A DNA stretch of 64,000 bases from Spirosoma endophyticum (GCF_900112365.1 NZ_FOLQ01000009.1:62001-126000), one strand, 5' to 3'; positions 9,178 to 17,897 are shown, numbered from the stretch's first letter. Notes: generated by a model from the sequence alone, not told the origin. Numbers and translations are program-made.

Positions 9178-9666
9178 ATGAGTACAAAAGACATTCAACA
9201 ACTAATCGACTTCATTTCGCAATCGGGCCTGGATGAAGTTAATATTGAAACGAATGACCTGAAAATCAGCGTCAAGCGTTATGGTTCGGGTGCTCCTGTA
9301 ACCTATGCAGCTGCTCCAGCATCAACTGCGCCAGTAGCACAGGCCCCCGTAGCTCAGCCACAGGCTGTAACGCCGACGACAGCCGCAGCCGCTCCGGTTG
9401 TTGCGCCTAAGGCCGATACGTCGAACTACGTTACTATCAAATCGCCGATGATCGGTACGTTCTACCGGTCGGCCAATCCCGAGTCACCTATGTTTGTGGA
9501 AGTCGGTGATAGTGTTACAGAGGGTAAGGTTGTCTGTATCATCGAAGCTATGAAGCTGTTCAACGAAATCGAATCCGAAGTGTCGGGCCGTATTGTAAAA
9601 ATACTCGTCGAGAATGCTACGCCGGTCGAGTACGACCAGCCGTTGTTCCTAGTCGAACCTAACTAA
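9178..9666 (+). CDS. accB: Biotin carboxyl carrier protein of acetyl-CoA carboxylase
   Basis: 162 residues: an N-terminal helix, an Ala/Pro-rich hinge from about 38 to 80, and the C-terminal biotinyl domain. EAMKLFNE holds the biotin site Lys126. Within the domain, [15 protein letters not shown] is the thumb segment typical of AccB. It carries CO2 from AccC to the carboxyltransferase. accC follows after a 94-base gap filled by an octamer hairpin. Confidence 0.97.
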   Translation: MSTKDIQQLIDFISQSGLDEVNIETNDLKISVKRYGSGAPVTYAAAPASTAPVAQAPVAQPQAVTPTTAAAAPVVAPKADTSNYVTIKSPMIGTFYRSANPESPMFVEVGDSVTEGKVVCIIEAMKLFNEIESEVSGRIVKILVENATPVEYDQPLFLVEPN

Positions 9667-9669
9667 AAT

Positions 9670-9755
9670 AAAGAGCGAAAGAGTGAAAGAGCGAAAGACT
9701 GGTTTCCAGCACATTCGCTCTTTCACTCTTTCGCTCTTTCGCTCTTTCGCTCTTT
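9670..9755. repeat. AAAGAGYG octamer inverted repeat before accC (copy 1)
   Basis: The left arm has three octamers, AAAGAGCG, AAAGAGTG, AAAGAGCG (9670-9693). The right arm 9714-9755, read on the other strand, has five: AAAGAGCG three times, AAAGAGTG, AAAGAGCG. The arms thus differ by two whole units. A small inner hairpin, CTGG-TTT-CCAG, sits at 9699-9709. The element begins right after the accB stop and ends five bases before the accC ATG. Confidence 0.8.
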
Positions 9756-9760
9756 ACATC

Positions 9761-11104
9761 ATGTTCAAAAAAATATTAATCGCCAACCGGGGAGAGATCG
9801 CGCTACGTATCATTCGGACGTGCCGTGAGATGGGTATTAAAACGGTAGCTGTTTACTCGACGGCCGACCGCGACAGCCTGCATGTGCGCTTCGCTGATGA
9901 GGCTGTTTGTATAGGTCCCCCGACCAGCAAACTATCTTACTTAAGCATTCCAAATATCATTTCGGCGGCCGAAGTAACCGGCGCTGATGCCATCCACCCC
10001 GGCTATGGCTTTCTGTCCGAAAATGCTGAGTTCTCGCAAATCTGCACGGATTACGGCATTAAATTTATTGGCGCTACTGCTGAACAAATCAACGGTATGG
10101 GTGATAAAGCCACGGCTAAAGCAACTATGCGAGCCGCTGGTGTACCCGTCATTCCTGGCTCCGATGGGCTTCTTGACTCTGTTGAGCAGGGTAAGAGATT
10201 GTCCGCTGGCATGGGTTATCCGGTTATTGTGAAAGCTACGGCCGGTGGTGGTGGGCGTGGTATGCGTATCGTGCGTTCGGAAGACGAGTTTGAGAAAGCC
10301 TGGAATGATGCCCGCACCGAAGCCGGGGCCGCTTTTGGTAACGATGGGCTTTATCTGGAGAAATACGTAGAAGAGCCGCGCCACATTGAAATTCAAATTG
10401 TAGGCGACCAGTACGGTAAAGTTTGTCATCTTTCCGAGCGCGATTGCTCGATCCAGCGCCGTCACCAGAAACTGGTAGAAGAAACGCCATCGCCGATTGT
10501 ATCGCCCGAACTTCGGGAGAAAATGGGTGAGGCAGCCATCAAAGGGGCACAGGCTATTGGCTACGAAGGCGCAGGAACGGTTGAGTTTCTGGTCGATAAA
10601 AACGGGGATTTCTATTTCATGGAAATGAATACCCGAATTCAGGTGGAGCATCCGATTACAGAAGAAGTGACTGATTTTGACCTCATTAAAGAGCAAATTA
10701 AAGTAGCCGCTGGTGCTGAAATATCGGGTCGGAACTATACGCCGAAACTCTACGCCATGGAATGTCGGATTAATGCCGAAGATCCAGCCCATGGTTTCCG
10801 TCCATCGCCCGGTAAAATCACGAACCTACACTTCCCTGGTGGGCACGGTGTTCGCATCGATAGCCACGTGTACAGCGGCTACACAATTCCACCGAACTAT
10901 GACTCGATGATTGCCAAACTGATCGTTTCGGGACAATCGCGGGATGAAGTTATCACCCGGATGAAGCGGGCGTTGCAGGAATTCGTTATCGAAGGCATAA
11001 AAACCACGATTCCGTTCCATATTAAACTTATGGACGATCCTAAGTTCCGCTCTGGTCAGTTCACGACGTCGTTCCTGGAAACGTTCGATTTTAGTAATTT
11101 GTAA
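9761..11104 (+). CDS. accC: Acetyl-CoA carboxylase, biotin carboxylase subunit
   Basis: 447 residues from the ATG at 9761 ([16 protein letters not shown]), the usual AccC start; the longer frame from 9683 would translate the octamer repeat and is rejected. It carboxylates biotin on AccB with ATP and bicarbonate. ATP-grasp signatures are visible: [12 protein letters not shown] for the glycine-rich loop and [14 protein letters not shown] for the metal and catalytic site. Length is standard. No Shine-Dalgarno is possible, since the hairpin ends five bases upstream. Confidence 0.97.
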   Translation: MFKKILIANRGEIALRIIRTCREMGIKTVAVYSTADRDSLHVRFADEAVCIGPPTSKLSYLSIPNIISAAEVTGADAIHPGYGFLSENAEFSQICTDYGIKFIGATAEQINGMGDKATAKATMRAAGVPVIPGSDGLLDSVEQGKRLSAGMGYPVIVKATAGGGGRGMRIVRSEDEFEKAWNDARTEAGAAFGNDGLYLEKYVEEPRHIEIQIVGDQYGKVCHLSERDCSIQRRHQKLVEETPSPIVSPELREKMGEAAIKGAQAIGYEGAGTVEFLVDKNGDFYFMEMNTRIQVEHPITEEVTDFDLIKEQIKVAAGAEISGRNYTPKLYAMECRINAEDPAHGFRPSPGKITNLHFPGGHGVRIDSHVYSGYTIPPNYDSMIAKLIVSGQSRDEVITRMKRALQEFVIEGIKTTIPFHIKLMDDPKFRSGQFTTSFLETFDFSNL

Positions 11105-11156
11105 CGTAGCGTATTCTTGGGTTTCTACGGCAACGGCCGACTGTTCGCGCTACGTT
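11103..11156. repeat. AACGTAGCG inverted repeat at the accC end
   Basis: AACGTAGCG at 11103-11111, overlapping the accC stop codon, pairs perfectly with CGCTACGTT at 11148-11156. The arms contain the ACGTAG word that is over-represented across the window. Confidence 0.5.
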
Positions 11157-11165
11157 GTCTGGTAT

Positions 11166-11208
11166 AAAAAACGGGTGTCCTGCTTTATAGTCAGGACACC
11201 CGTTTTTT
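11166..11208 (+). terminator. Strong hairpin between accC and symporter
   Basis: A 17-base perfect stem (11166-11182 with 11192-11208) and a nine-base loop. The stem starts with six A and ends with six T, so it works as a terminator in both directions. It stops only nine bases before the ATG of the symporter at 11218, which leaves no room for a promoter between them. Confidence 0.85.
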
Positions 11209-11217
11209 ACTGCCTAC

Positions 11218-12858
11218 ATGAATCACCTCGCTACGGCCGATTACATCGTTTTCTTCGTTTATTTTATCATTGTTGTTGGCTATGGTTACTGGGTTTATCA
11301 GCGCAAGCGTCAGGCCCAGATGAATACAACCGATTTTTTTCTGGCTGAAGGTTCGCTGACCTGGTGGGCAATCGGTGCTTCATTGATTGCCTCCAATATA
11401 TCGGCAGAGCACTTTATTGGCATGGCGGGTTCGGGTTTTGCGATGGGGCTGGCCATCTCGTCATACGAGTGGTTCGCAGCGGCAACGCTCATCATCGTCG
11501 CGGTATTTTTCATCCCGATCTATCTTCGAAATCACATCTATACTATGCCCCAGTTTCTGGCGCAACGGTACAGCGATACGGTCAGTACTATTCTGGCAGT
11601 GTTCTGGCTGGTAGTTTACGTACTGGTCAATCTCACGTCTATTCTCTATCTAGGCGCTATTGCCATTGAGTCACTTGCCGGAATTTCATTTACTACGTGT
11701 ACGATCGGGCTGGCCCTGTTCGCCATTTTCATTACGCTGGGCGGGATGAAAGTAATTGGTTATACGGATGTCATTCAGGTAGTTGTCCTGATTTTTGGTG
11801 GTCTCGTCGTTACGTATCTGGCTTTGCAACTGGTTTCGCAGGAAACGAACGGGACCGCGAGCGTATGGAATGGACTGGTAACCCTGAAATCTAAGGCCGA
11901 TAGTCATTTTCATATGTTTCTGCCCAAAGGACATCCTCATTATGAAGTCTTGCCGGGTATGGCACTGGTAACGGGCGGTATGTGGATCAATAATCTCTCG
12001 TACTGGGGCTGTAATCAATACATTGTGCAGCGCGCGCTGGGTGCCGATCTTAAAACTGCCCGCAGTGGTATTTTATTTTCTGCGTTCCTAAAACTGTTTA
12101 TTCCAGTAATTGTGGTCATTCCGGGTATTGCGGCTTTCGTGTTGTATCAACATGGTCCGTTTCGTGAAGCCATGACCGATGCTGCGGGCGTTGTAAAGCC
12201 CGATCATGCCTATCCCGTGCTCATGAACCTGTTGCCGGTGGGCATGAAAGGGTTAGCCTTTGCCGCCCTAACAGCCGCCGTAGTAGCTTCACTGGCAGGA
12301 AAGTGCAATTCGATTTCGACGATTTTTACCCTCGACCTGTACAAGAAATACGTAGATAAATCGGCGTCGGAGCAGAAGCTGGTCAATGTAGGACGTTGGG
12401 CTATCGTCGTGTCATTTGGCATCGCAATTCTGTTGGCGCCTATGCTACGTTCGCTCGATCAGGTTTACCAATATATTCAGGAATACACCAACTTCATTAC
12501 GCCGGGGGTATTCGCCATTTTTCTGTTGGGGTTTTTCTGGAAACGGGCTACAAATCGGGCGGCTATGACGGTCGCTATCTTAACGATTCCCTTCTCGACG
12601 TTGCTCAAATTTTGGCCCGAACTGATGGACCTCGTTGGCGTACAGGCAGATTCTATTCCATTTCTGCACCGGACCACAATCGTTTTCTGTATTGACGTGG
12701 TTCTTATGGTAATTGTGTCACTCACCGATCCGGCGGGCTATGCAACGGGGAAAACTATTGACGTTGATCAGCGCATGTTCCGCGTAACGCCCTCGTTCGT
12801 AATTGGGTCAGTCGGTATTTTCGGTATATTGGCTGTATTGTATACCAAATTCTGGTAA
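11218..12858 (+). CDS. Sodium:solute symporter, SGLT-like (probable inositol or sugar uptake)
   Basis: 546 residues with about 14 membrane segments. NMSAEH-like ASNISAEHFIGMAGSG near residue 60, GGMKVIGYTDVIQVVVL near 175, and WINNLSYWGCNQYIVQRAL near 260 closely follow the order found in the Vibrio galactose symporter vSGLT and in mammalian SGLT/SMIT proteins. It should couple sodium entry to uptake of a polyol or sugar. The myo-inositol oxygenase gene two places downstream suggests myo-inositol as substrate; that is inference. The next gene starts six bases after the stop. Confidence 0.85.
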   Translation: MNHLATADYIVFFVYFIIVVGYGYWVYQRKRQAQMNTTDFFLAEGSLTWWAIGASLIASNISAEHFIGMAGSGFAMGLAISSYEWFAAATLIIVAVFFIPIYLRNHIYTMPQFLAQRYSDTVSTILAVFWLVVYVLVNLTSILYLGAIAIESLAGISFTTCTIGLALFAIFITLGGMKVIGYTDVIQVVVLIFGGLVVTYLALQLVSQETNGTASVWNGLVTLKSKADSHFHMFLPKGHPHYEVLPGMALVTGGMWINNLSYWGCNQYIVQRALGADLKTARSGILFSAFLKLFIPVIVVIPGIAAFVLYQHGPFREAMTDAAGVVKPDHAYPVLMNLLPVGMKGLAFAALTAAVVASLAGKCNSISTIFTLDLYKKYVDKSASEQKLVNVGRWAIVVSFGIAILLAPMLRSLDQVYQYIQEYTNFITPGVFAIFLLGFFWKRATNRAAMTVAILTIPFSTLLKFWPELMDLVGVQADSIPFLHRTTIVFCIDVVLMVIVSLTDPAGYATGKTIDVDQRMFRVTPSFVIGSVGIFGILAVLYTKFW

Positions 12859-12864
12859 ATCTTA

Positions 12865-13956
12865 ATGCTGAAAATTTTGATGGTAGGTTGGCTACTAATG
12901 TCGACATCGGCAATGGCGCAGCTACGTGAGCGGCTTGACTCGGTCATGCGAGCTACGACTCAGCCTAATCAACCCGGTACGGCACTTCTGGTTGAGCTGG
13001 ATGGCAAACCCATTTACCAAAAAGGATATGGCCTGGGCAATATCAAGACGAAAACACCCATTACGCCCGAAACCAATTTTCGTATGGCGTCCGTCTCGAA
13101 GCAGTTTACGGCGATGGGCATTTTGTTGTTAGAGAAAGATCACAAACTGTCTCTTGATGATCCACTTATCAAATTCTTTCCCGACTTTACGGGGAATGTT
13201 GCCCGAAAAGTGCAGGTCCGTAATCTATTGACTCATTCATCGGGAATTCTGGATTACGAATCGGTTATGAACCTCAGTCAGCGCGAGCAACTTCTGGACG
13301 CCGACGTCCTAACGCTCCTGAAAGATCGAGACTCTCTTTACTTCGAGCCGGGGAGCAAATTTCAGTACAGTAATTCAGCTTATTGTCTGCTGGCATTGAT
13401 CATCGAGCGGGTTTCAGGACAGTCGTTTGCTACGTATATTAAACAGCACATCTTCCAGCCGCTCCAGATGACGCATTCAGTTGTGTATGAAGTGGGAAAA
13501 TCGATTCCAAATCGGGCAATGGGTTATGCGAAAAACAAAGTAGGTACGTTCATTCTTTTAGATCAAAGCGTAACGAGCGCGACTAAAGGAGATGGCGGTG
13601 TTTATACATCGCTAACCGATTATCAGAAGTGGAGCCATGCGCTGCAAAACGGTACGCTACTGGATTTAAAGGCGGCATTGGCGCGAACGAGTCAGGCGAT
13701 AGACGCAACGTCGGGCAGCAGCTACGGCGCAGGCTGGTTTTTTCGTCGGCCAGCCAATCCCGTTTTATTCCACTCGGGCAGTACGTGCGGTTTCAATAAC
13801 TACGTGATTATGATCCCCGAAAAACGGTTTCTGATGGCATATTTTTCAAATCGGGCTGACAACAAAGCCAATGCTGCGGCTGTGCTCAAAATTCTGGTTG
13901 AAGCCGGCCAAACGGAGATTACCGATATACTGGCTTTAGACGACTTGACTCAATAG
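12865..13956 (+). CDS. Exported serine hydrolase of the beta-lactamase / PBP4-like class C fold
   Basis: 363 residues with a signal peptide ending SAMAQ. The three active-site motifs are present: SVSK at 76-79, YSN at 168-170 and HSG at 303-305. Enzymes of this family are peptidases or esterases more often than true beta-lactamases. It overlaps nothing and starts six bases after the symporter stop, so the two are co-transcribed. Its link with inositol use is unclear; an esterase that frees a substrate is possible. Confidence 0.85.
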   Translation: MLKILMVGWLLMSTSAMAQLRERLDSVMRATTQPNQPGTALLVELDGKPIYQKGYGLGNIKTKTPITPETNFRMASVSKQFTAMGILLLEKDHKLSLDDPLIKFFPDFTGNVARKVQVRNLLTHSSGILDYESVMNLSQREQLLDADVLTLLKDRDSLYFEPGSKFQYSNSAYCLLALIIERVSGQSFATYIKQHIFQPLQMTHSVVYEVGKSIPNRAMGYAKNKVGTFILLDQSVTSATKGDGGVYTSLTDYQKWSHALQNGTLLDLKAALARTSQAIDATSGSSYGAGWFFRRPANPVLFHSGSTCGFNNYVIMIPEKRFLMAYFSNRADNKANAAAVLKILVEAGQTEITDILALDDLTQ

Positions 13957-14001
13957 CAGAAACAGAACTAACAATCCCTCTATCTCGCTGGTTAACAGCA
14001 A

Positions 14002-14017
14002 TAAATTTGTAGATTTG
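14002..14017 (+). promoter_or_regulatory. Two adjoining -7 boxes before inositol oxygenase
   Basis: TAAATTTG at 14002-14009 and TAGATTTG at 14010-14017 both match TAnnTTTG and lie about 25 to 40 bases before the ATG at 14041. No clear TTG element was found upstream. This suggests that the oxygenase has its own promoter. Confidence 0.5.
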
Positions 14018-14040
14018 TTCTCTAAATTTTCAGTTAAACT

Positions 14041-14895
14041 ATGATTAGCGAAACCGCCCCTCTTGCCAGTCTTGATCAGTGGGAAGACGACCTACTGCTC
14101 CGCTACCCAGAACCAGAACATAAGTCAAAGGAAGACTACCGGAATTACGATTCGCCGGAGCGTGATACGGTACGGGAGTTCTATCGACTCAACCATACGT
14201 ATCAAACTTACGACTTCGTTCGGGAGAAAGAGCGTGAATTTCTGGCGTTCAACAAAAAGGAATTACCCGTTTGGGGGGCGATGGAGTTTTTAAATACACT
14301 GGTCGATGACTCCGACCCAGATACGGACCTCGATCAGCTTCAACACCTGCTGCAAACGGCCGAAGCCATCCGCGCCGACGGTCATCCTGATTGGTTCGTT
14401 CTAACGGGCTTTCTGCATGACATGGGTAAAGTGCTGTGTTTGTTCGGTGAGCCACAGTGGGCTGTCGTTGGCGATACGTTCCCTGTAGGTTGCCAGCATT
14501 CCGACAAGATTGTTTATCCTGAATATTTCGTAAACAACCCCGATAGTTACGACGAGCGTTACAACACGAAATACGGCGTTTATGAGCCGAATTGTGGCCT
14601 GCGTAACGTGCATATGTCATGGGGGCACGACGAGTACCTGTACCAGATCATGAAAGATTACATGCCTGAACCGGCTCTCTACATGATGCGGTACCACTCA
14701 TTTTATTCGCAACATCGCGAGGGCGCTTATGATCATCTTATGGACGATCACGATCATGAGATGTTTAAGTGGGTTAACAAATTCAATCCTTACGATTTAT
14801 ACTCTAAGAGTCCAAAGCCGCCGGTTGTCAGTGAATTGAAGCCTTATTACGAGGCTCTGATTGCCAAATATTTACCTGCTACGCTCAAGTTGTAG
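14041..14895 (+). CDS. Inositol oxygenase (MIOX), di-iron HD-fold enzyme
   Basis: 284 residues. The six iron ligands are all present with the spacing of mouse MIOX (His98, His123, Asp124, His194, His220, Asp253): here His101, His126, Asp127, His196, His219 and Asp252, within GFLHDMGKVL, MSWGHDEYL, RYHSFYSQHR and FNPYDLYSKS. The family oxidises myo-inositol with O2 to D-glucuronate. Other conserved parts are LNHTYQTYDFV near the N-terminus and FGEPQWAVVGDTFPVGC. No uronate-pathway gene follows; a second symporter does. Bacterial MIOX is patchily distributed. Identification is firm. Confidence 0.95.
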   Translation: MISETAPLASLDQWEDDLLLRYPEPEHKSKEDYRNYDSPERDTVREFYRLNHTYQTYDFVREKEREFLAFNKKELPVWGAMEFLNTLVDDSDPDTDLDQLQHLLQTAEAIRADGHPDWFVLTGFLHDMGKVLCLFGEPQWAVVGDTFPVGCQHSDKIVYPEYFVNNPDSYDERYNTKYGVYEPNCGLRNVHMSWGHDEYLYQIMKDYMPEPALYMMRYHSFYSQHREGAYDHLMDDHDHEMFKWVNKFNPYDLYSKSPKPPVVSELKPYYEALIAKYLPATLKL

Positions 14896-14910
14896 TTGCT
14901 TTAAGTAGAG

Positions 14911-14985
14911 AGAAAACAGCGATTGGCACCGAGTACACAAAGGATCAGCAAAATTCTGTGTACGCTGTGCCAATCGCTGTTTTCT
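14911..14985. terminator. 29-base imperfect hairpin before second symporter
   Basis: Arms 14911-14939 and 14957-14985 match over 29 bases with three mismatches clustered in the middle (CCGAG against CAGCG). It starts 15 bases after the oxygenase stop and ends 19 bases before the next ATG. There is no T run, so it may act as an mRNA-end or processing structure more than as a simple terminator. Confidence 0.6.
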
Positions 14986-15004
14986 GTGTGTTTATATTCG
15001 CCCT

Positions 15005-16408
15005 ATGCTCCTTTTTTTCATTGGCCTCTATCTTCTTTCTAACGTAGCCGTTGGTGCATGGGCGGCCCGGCGCGTTACAACGTCTCAGGATTTTGTGCTG
15101 GCTGGTCGACGACTTCCCCTGTTTCTGGCTGCCTCTGTAACGTTTGCCACCTGGTTTGGCTCTGAAACAATTATGGGCGCCCCGGCAATGTTCGTGGAAG
15201 GCGGCTTTCTGGCGGTCATTGAGGAGCCTTTTGGGTCGGCGTTGTGTCTGTTTCTGGTGGGGGCTTTTTTTGCTCGCCCGCTTTACCGGCTTAATATCAC
15301 TACGTTCTCCGATTATTTCCGGATTCGATTTGGTCGCTCGGCCGAATTACTGTCGGCCTTGATGGTCATACCGTCGTATTTCAGTTGGATTGCCGCGCAA
15401 TTGGTCGCTATTGGCATCGTATTGAGCGTAGTGACAGAAGTTCCCCGTGAGTACTGCATTATTGCCAGCGCTGCCGTTGTTATGATTTATACCCTGTTAG
15501 GCGGCATGTGGTCTATTTCGGTAACTGATTTTTTCCACAACCTTATTATCATTCTGGCGCTGGCTGTGCTGGGCGTTTTACTCTGGAACGACGTTGGAGG
15601 CTGGGAAGTCATTGAAAAGCGAACCCCGGCGGGCTTCTTCCGATTCGTGCCCCAATCGACGGCCAAAGACTGGCTGGCCTACGTAGCGGCCTGGATCACA
15701 ATCGGCCTGGGCTCAATTCCGCAGCAGGACGTATTTCAGCGAGTAATGGCGGCCAGGACCGAAGATACGTCAGTTCGAGCGTCGTATCTGGCGTCGGGAA
15801 TGTACCTGACCATCGCTATGCTGCCGCTGTTTATCGCCTTGAGCGCCAAAATACTTCATCCCGATTTACCCAAAGACAATCAACTTATTATCCCCAACAT
15901 GGTGATGCGTCACGGGAGTTTACCCTTGCAGGTATTATTCTTCGGAGCCGTTACGTCGGCAATTTTGAGTGTGTCTAGCGGAGCGATCCTGGCGCCCTCG
16001 ACGGTCTTCGGTGAAAACGTTGTCAAGTTTTTTCGACCCGACATTAGCGATCAAGACCTGTTGAAAACCATCCGCTGGACAGTCGTTATCATCACAATTA
16101 TTTGCGTATTGATGAGTACCACCCGCGACACGAACATTTTCGATCTCGTTGGCGAGTCGTCCGCGTTTAGTCTGGTATCGCTGTTCGTGCCGTTGGCGGC
16201 CGGTATCTACTGGAAACGCGCTACCCTAACCGGCTGCCTGTATTCAATGGTTACTGGTTTCTGTGTATGGTTACTCTGTCTGTGGCAGGAAACTACCTAT
16301 TCGCCGATGCTTTGGGGATTGCTGGCCAGTACGTTAGGAATGGTAGGAGGGAGCCTATTGAGCAAGTCTGCGACTGTTACAAGTCCAGCAGCCTCCGATG
16401 ATAATTGA
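15005..16408 (+). CDS. Sodium:solute symporter (SSS family), second
   Basis: 467 residues with about 12 to 13 membrane segments. TSQDFVLAGRRLPLFLAASVTFATWFGSET near the N-terminus and LGGMWSISVTDFFHNLIIILAL near residue 160 are SSS-family segments. It is shorter and distinct from the symporter at 11218, closer to the PanF/PutP-like branch than to SGLT, so it probably takes a different substrate. The 3' end overlaps the convergent DinB-like gene by 32 bases. Confidence 0.82.
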   Translation: MLLFFIGLYLLSNVAVGAWAARRVTTSQDFVLAGRRLPLFLAASVTFATWFGSETIMGAPAMFVEGGFLAVIEEPFGSALCLFLVGAFFARPLYRLNITTFSDYFRIRFGRSAELLSALMVIPSYFSWIAAQLVAIGIVLSVVTEVPREYCIIASAAVVMIYTLLGGMWSISVTDFFHNLIIILALAVLGVLLWNDVGGWEVIEKRTPAGFFRFVPQSTAKDWLAYVAAWITIGLGSIPQQDVFQRVMAARTEDTSVRASYLASGMYLTIAMLPLFIALSAKILHPDLPKDNQLIIPNMVMRHGSLPLQVLFFGAVTSAILSVSSGAILAPSTVFGENVVKFFRPDISDQDLLKTIRWTVVIITIICVLMSTTRDTNIFDLVGESSAFSLVSLFVPLAAGIYWKRATLTGCLYSMVTGFCVWLLCLWQETTYSPMLWGLLASTLGMVGGSLLSKSATVTSPAASDDN

Positions 16409-16823
16409 TTTGGCCGAGGTGATACGTTAGGTGCGTTGTCAAATGCACCAGAAGATATTCTGTTGATGTCATTTCGTCGAAAACCAGCATCGGGTATTCT
16501 TGCTGGAGTTGCTCTTCGGTTACATTATCGAGCGCCTTGTCAATAACTTTGATCGTTTCATCAATCTTCTGCAGCAGCTCCGCTTTGGGAATATCCTTCA
16601 AAGAAAACTCCCGCTCCCGCTGACGTACATAACCCGTTTTGCCAAGTTCGACGCCAATGTAGGTGTTCAGATTTCCAACCAGATGAAGACACAAATTTCC
16701 GGCTGAATTAGCAATGCCTTTATCAATATGCCATATTTTAGCCTCGTCTTGATAGGAATCAATTTCCAGCCTTAATCGGTTGAGGTCTCGACAGAAAAGC
16801 GTTTTTAAGGTTTGTACGAGCAT
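16377..16823 (-). CDS. DinB-superfamily (DUF1572-like) four-helix protein
   Basis: 148 residues from the ATG at 16823; the longer frame would need a TTG and overlap the NUDIX gene. Histidines in CLHLVGNL and in HLTTHLTYHLGQINYHRRLL sit where DinB proteins bind a metal ion. DinB-like proteins include bacillithiol- or mycothiol-dependent transferases, but many have no known role. It lies 13 bases after the NUDIX stop on the same strand, so the two are probably one transcript. Confidence 0.8.
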   Translation of the reverse strand: MLVQTLKTLFCRDLNRLRLEIDSYQDEAKIWHIDKGIANSAGNLCLHLVGNLNTYIGVELGKTGYVRQREREFSLKDIPKAELLQKIDETIKVIDKALDNVTEEQLQQEYPMLVFDEMTSTEYLLVHLTTHLTYHLGQINYHRRLLDL

Positions 16824-16836
16824 AATTGTCGAGAAA

Positions 16837-17289
16837 CTATCCAAAGTATTGCTGTTCAATCCGGCCGACGTAGCCGAGATACGTAGCGCTGTTGAACCAC
16901 GGCTGGATTTTCGCGCCTATGTTCGGGTATAAGTTCAGTTTATCCAGGTCAGCCACAGGTAGCCAAACTAAGTTTAAAGCCGTTGTTTCGGCGGGATTTA
17001 AATTGGGTTCGCCCCGGAGGTTACGGGCTGCAAACACGATATGCAGCACATCATCATTACGTTGCGACAGTAGCATTTCGCCCGCTAGGATCATCTCGCC
17101 GACATCAACCGAAACACCCAGTTCTTCTCGAATTTCGCGGATGATCGTTTGGGGTAATGTTTCATCCCGGTCGGGGTTGCCGCCGGGTAACGCAAAAACG
17201 TCCTGTCCGCCATAATTGTAGCGCATGAGCAGAACTTCAGTTTGGTTGGCTTGTTGGCGCCAGATAAGGGCAGACGGACGGACTTTCAT
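16837..17289 (-). CDS. NUDIX hydrolase
   Basis: 150 residues with a complete Nudix box from Gly37 to Val59: G-x5-E with Glu43, then REIREELGV. The family cleaves nucleoside diphosphates linked to another group; specificity cannot be read here. ATG start at 17289. It sits downstream of Dps behind two hairpins, and upstream of the DinB-like gene by 13 bases. A housecleaning or redox role alongside Dps is possible but unproven. Confidence 0.9.
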   Translation of the reverse strand: MKVRPSALIWRQQANQTEVLLMRYNYGGQDVFALPGGNPDRDETLPQTIIREIREELGVSVDVGEMILAGEMLLSQRNDDVLHIVFAARNLRGEPNLNPAETTALNLVWLPVADLDKLNLYPNIGAKIQPWFNSATYLGYVGRIEQQYFG

Positions 17290-17306
17290 ACTGGCAACTT
17301 ATAAAA

Positions 17307-17351
17307 GAGCAGTCGCCTTTCCCAATTTTTTGTTGGAAAAGGCGACCGCTC
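17307..17351 (-). terminator. Hairpin after dps, minus strand (and plus-compatible)
   Basis: A 19-base stem, 17307-17325 with 17333-17351, with two mismatches and a seven-base loop. On the minus strand it is followed by TTTTAT. It lies between the dps stop and the NUDIX start. Confidence 0.7.
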
Positions 17352-17356
17352 TCATT

Positions 17357-17388
17357 TTTTGTGATGTTGGTATGCCAGCATCACAAAA
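17357..17388 (-). terminator. Second hairpin directly after dps
   Basis: TTTTGTGATG at 17357-17366 pairs with CATCACAAAA at 17379-17388, with four more pairs inside and a TATG loop. It begins two bases after the dps stop. Together with the next hairpin it forms a tandem pair. Confidence 0.6.
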
Positions 17389-17390
17389 GC

Positions 17391-17897
17391 TTAATTCAAA
17401 TCACGCGTGGTTTCAAACAGGAACCAGGTACGCCGTTCGGTCTCGTCGATGTAGACTTCGAGCAGGCTGGCTGATGCTACGTCCTCCGCATCATCGCAGA
17501 TTTGGTGAGCATCGCGCATATTTTTGGCCATCTTTTTGTTCTCGGCCAGCAGATCCTTCAGCATGTCGGGTGCTGATACGAAATCTTCGTCATTGTCTTT
17601 CACGCGTTGCAATTGCGCAATGTGAGCCACTGACCGAATTGTATTGGCACCAATTTTTCGCACGCGTTCGGCGAGTGGGTCAATGGTAGCAAAAATCTGA
17701 TCGGCATGTTCATCCAGCAATAAGTGATAGTCGCGGAAGTGGCGACCGGACATATGCCAGTGATAATTCTTGGTTTTGATGTATAACGCGAACGAGTCGG
17801 CAACGAGTCGATTCAACGCTTCGGCTACTTTCTCCCGGCCCTTTTCCTCAAGGTCAGAAGGCGTATCTAATGGTTTAACTTTATTGATAGCAGTCAT
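17391..17897 (-). CDS. dps: Dps-family ferritin-like DNA-binding protein
   Basis: 168 residues from the ATG at 17897, chosen over a TTG 39 bases upstream. The motif KNYHWHMSGRHF, followed by LLDEHADQI and DPLAERVRKIG, is the conserved Dps ferroxidase region built at subunit interfaces. Dps stores iron, uses peroxide and protects DNA under starvation or oxidative stress. A Lys-containing N-terminal tail (INKVKPLDT) may contact DNA. Two hairpins follow the stop. Confidence 0.93.
   Translation of the reverse strand: MTAINKVKPLDTPSDLEEKGREKVAEALNRLVADSFALYIKTKNYHWHMSGRHFRDYHLLLDEHADQIFATIDPLAERVRKIGANTIRSVAHIAQLQRVKDNDEDFVSAPDMLKDLLAENKKMAKNMRDAHQICDDAEDVASASLLEVYIDETERRTWFLFETTRDLN

Noticed and set aside
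9670..9755. Possible CRISPR array in AAAGAGYG repeats
   Set aside because: Units are adjacent octamers without spacers, and no cas gene is near.
9941..10792. 283-codon open frame antisense to accC
   Set aside because: It lies wholly inside accC, whose protein is certain. The antisense reading has no family features and is a shadow of codon use.
12865..13956. Antibiotic-resistance beta-lactamase
   Set aside because: The motifs SxxK, YxN and HxG belong to a broad serine hydrolase family. Operon place with a symporter suggests a different role.
14249..14620. 123-codon minus-strand frame inside MIOX
   Set aside because: MIOX is firm with all ligands; this is a shadow frame.
17225..17689. 154-codon plus-strand frame across NUDIX and dps
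   Set aside because: It crosses two real minus-strand genes and two hairpins; no protein character.
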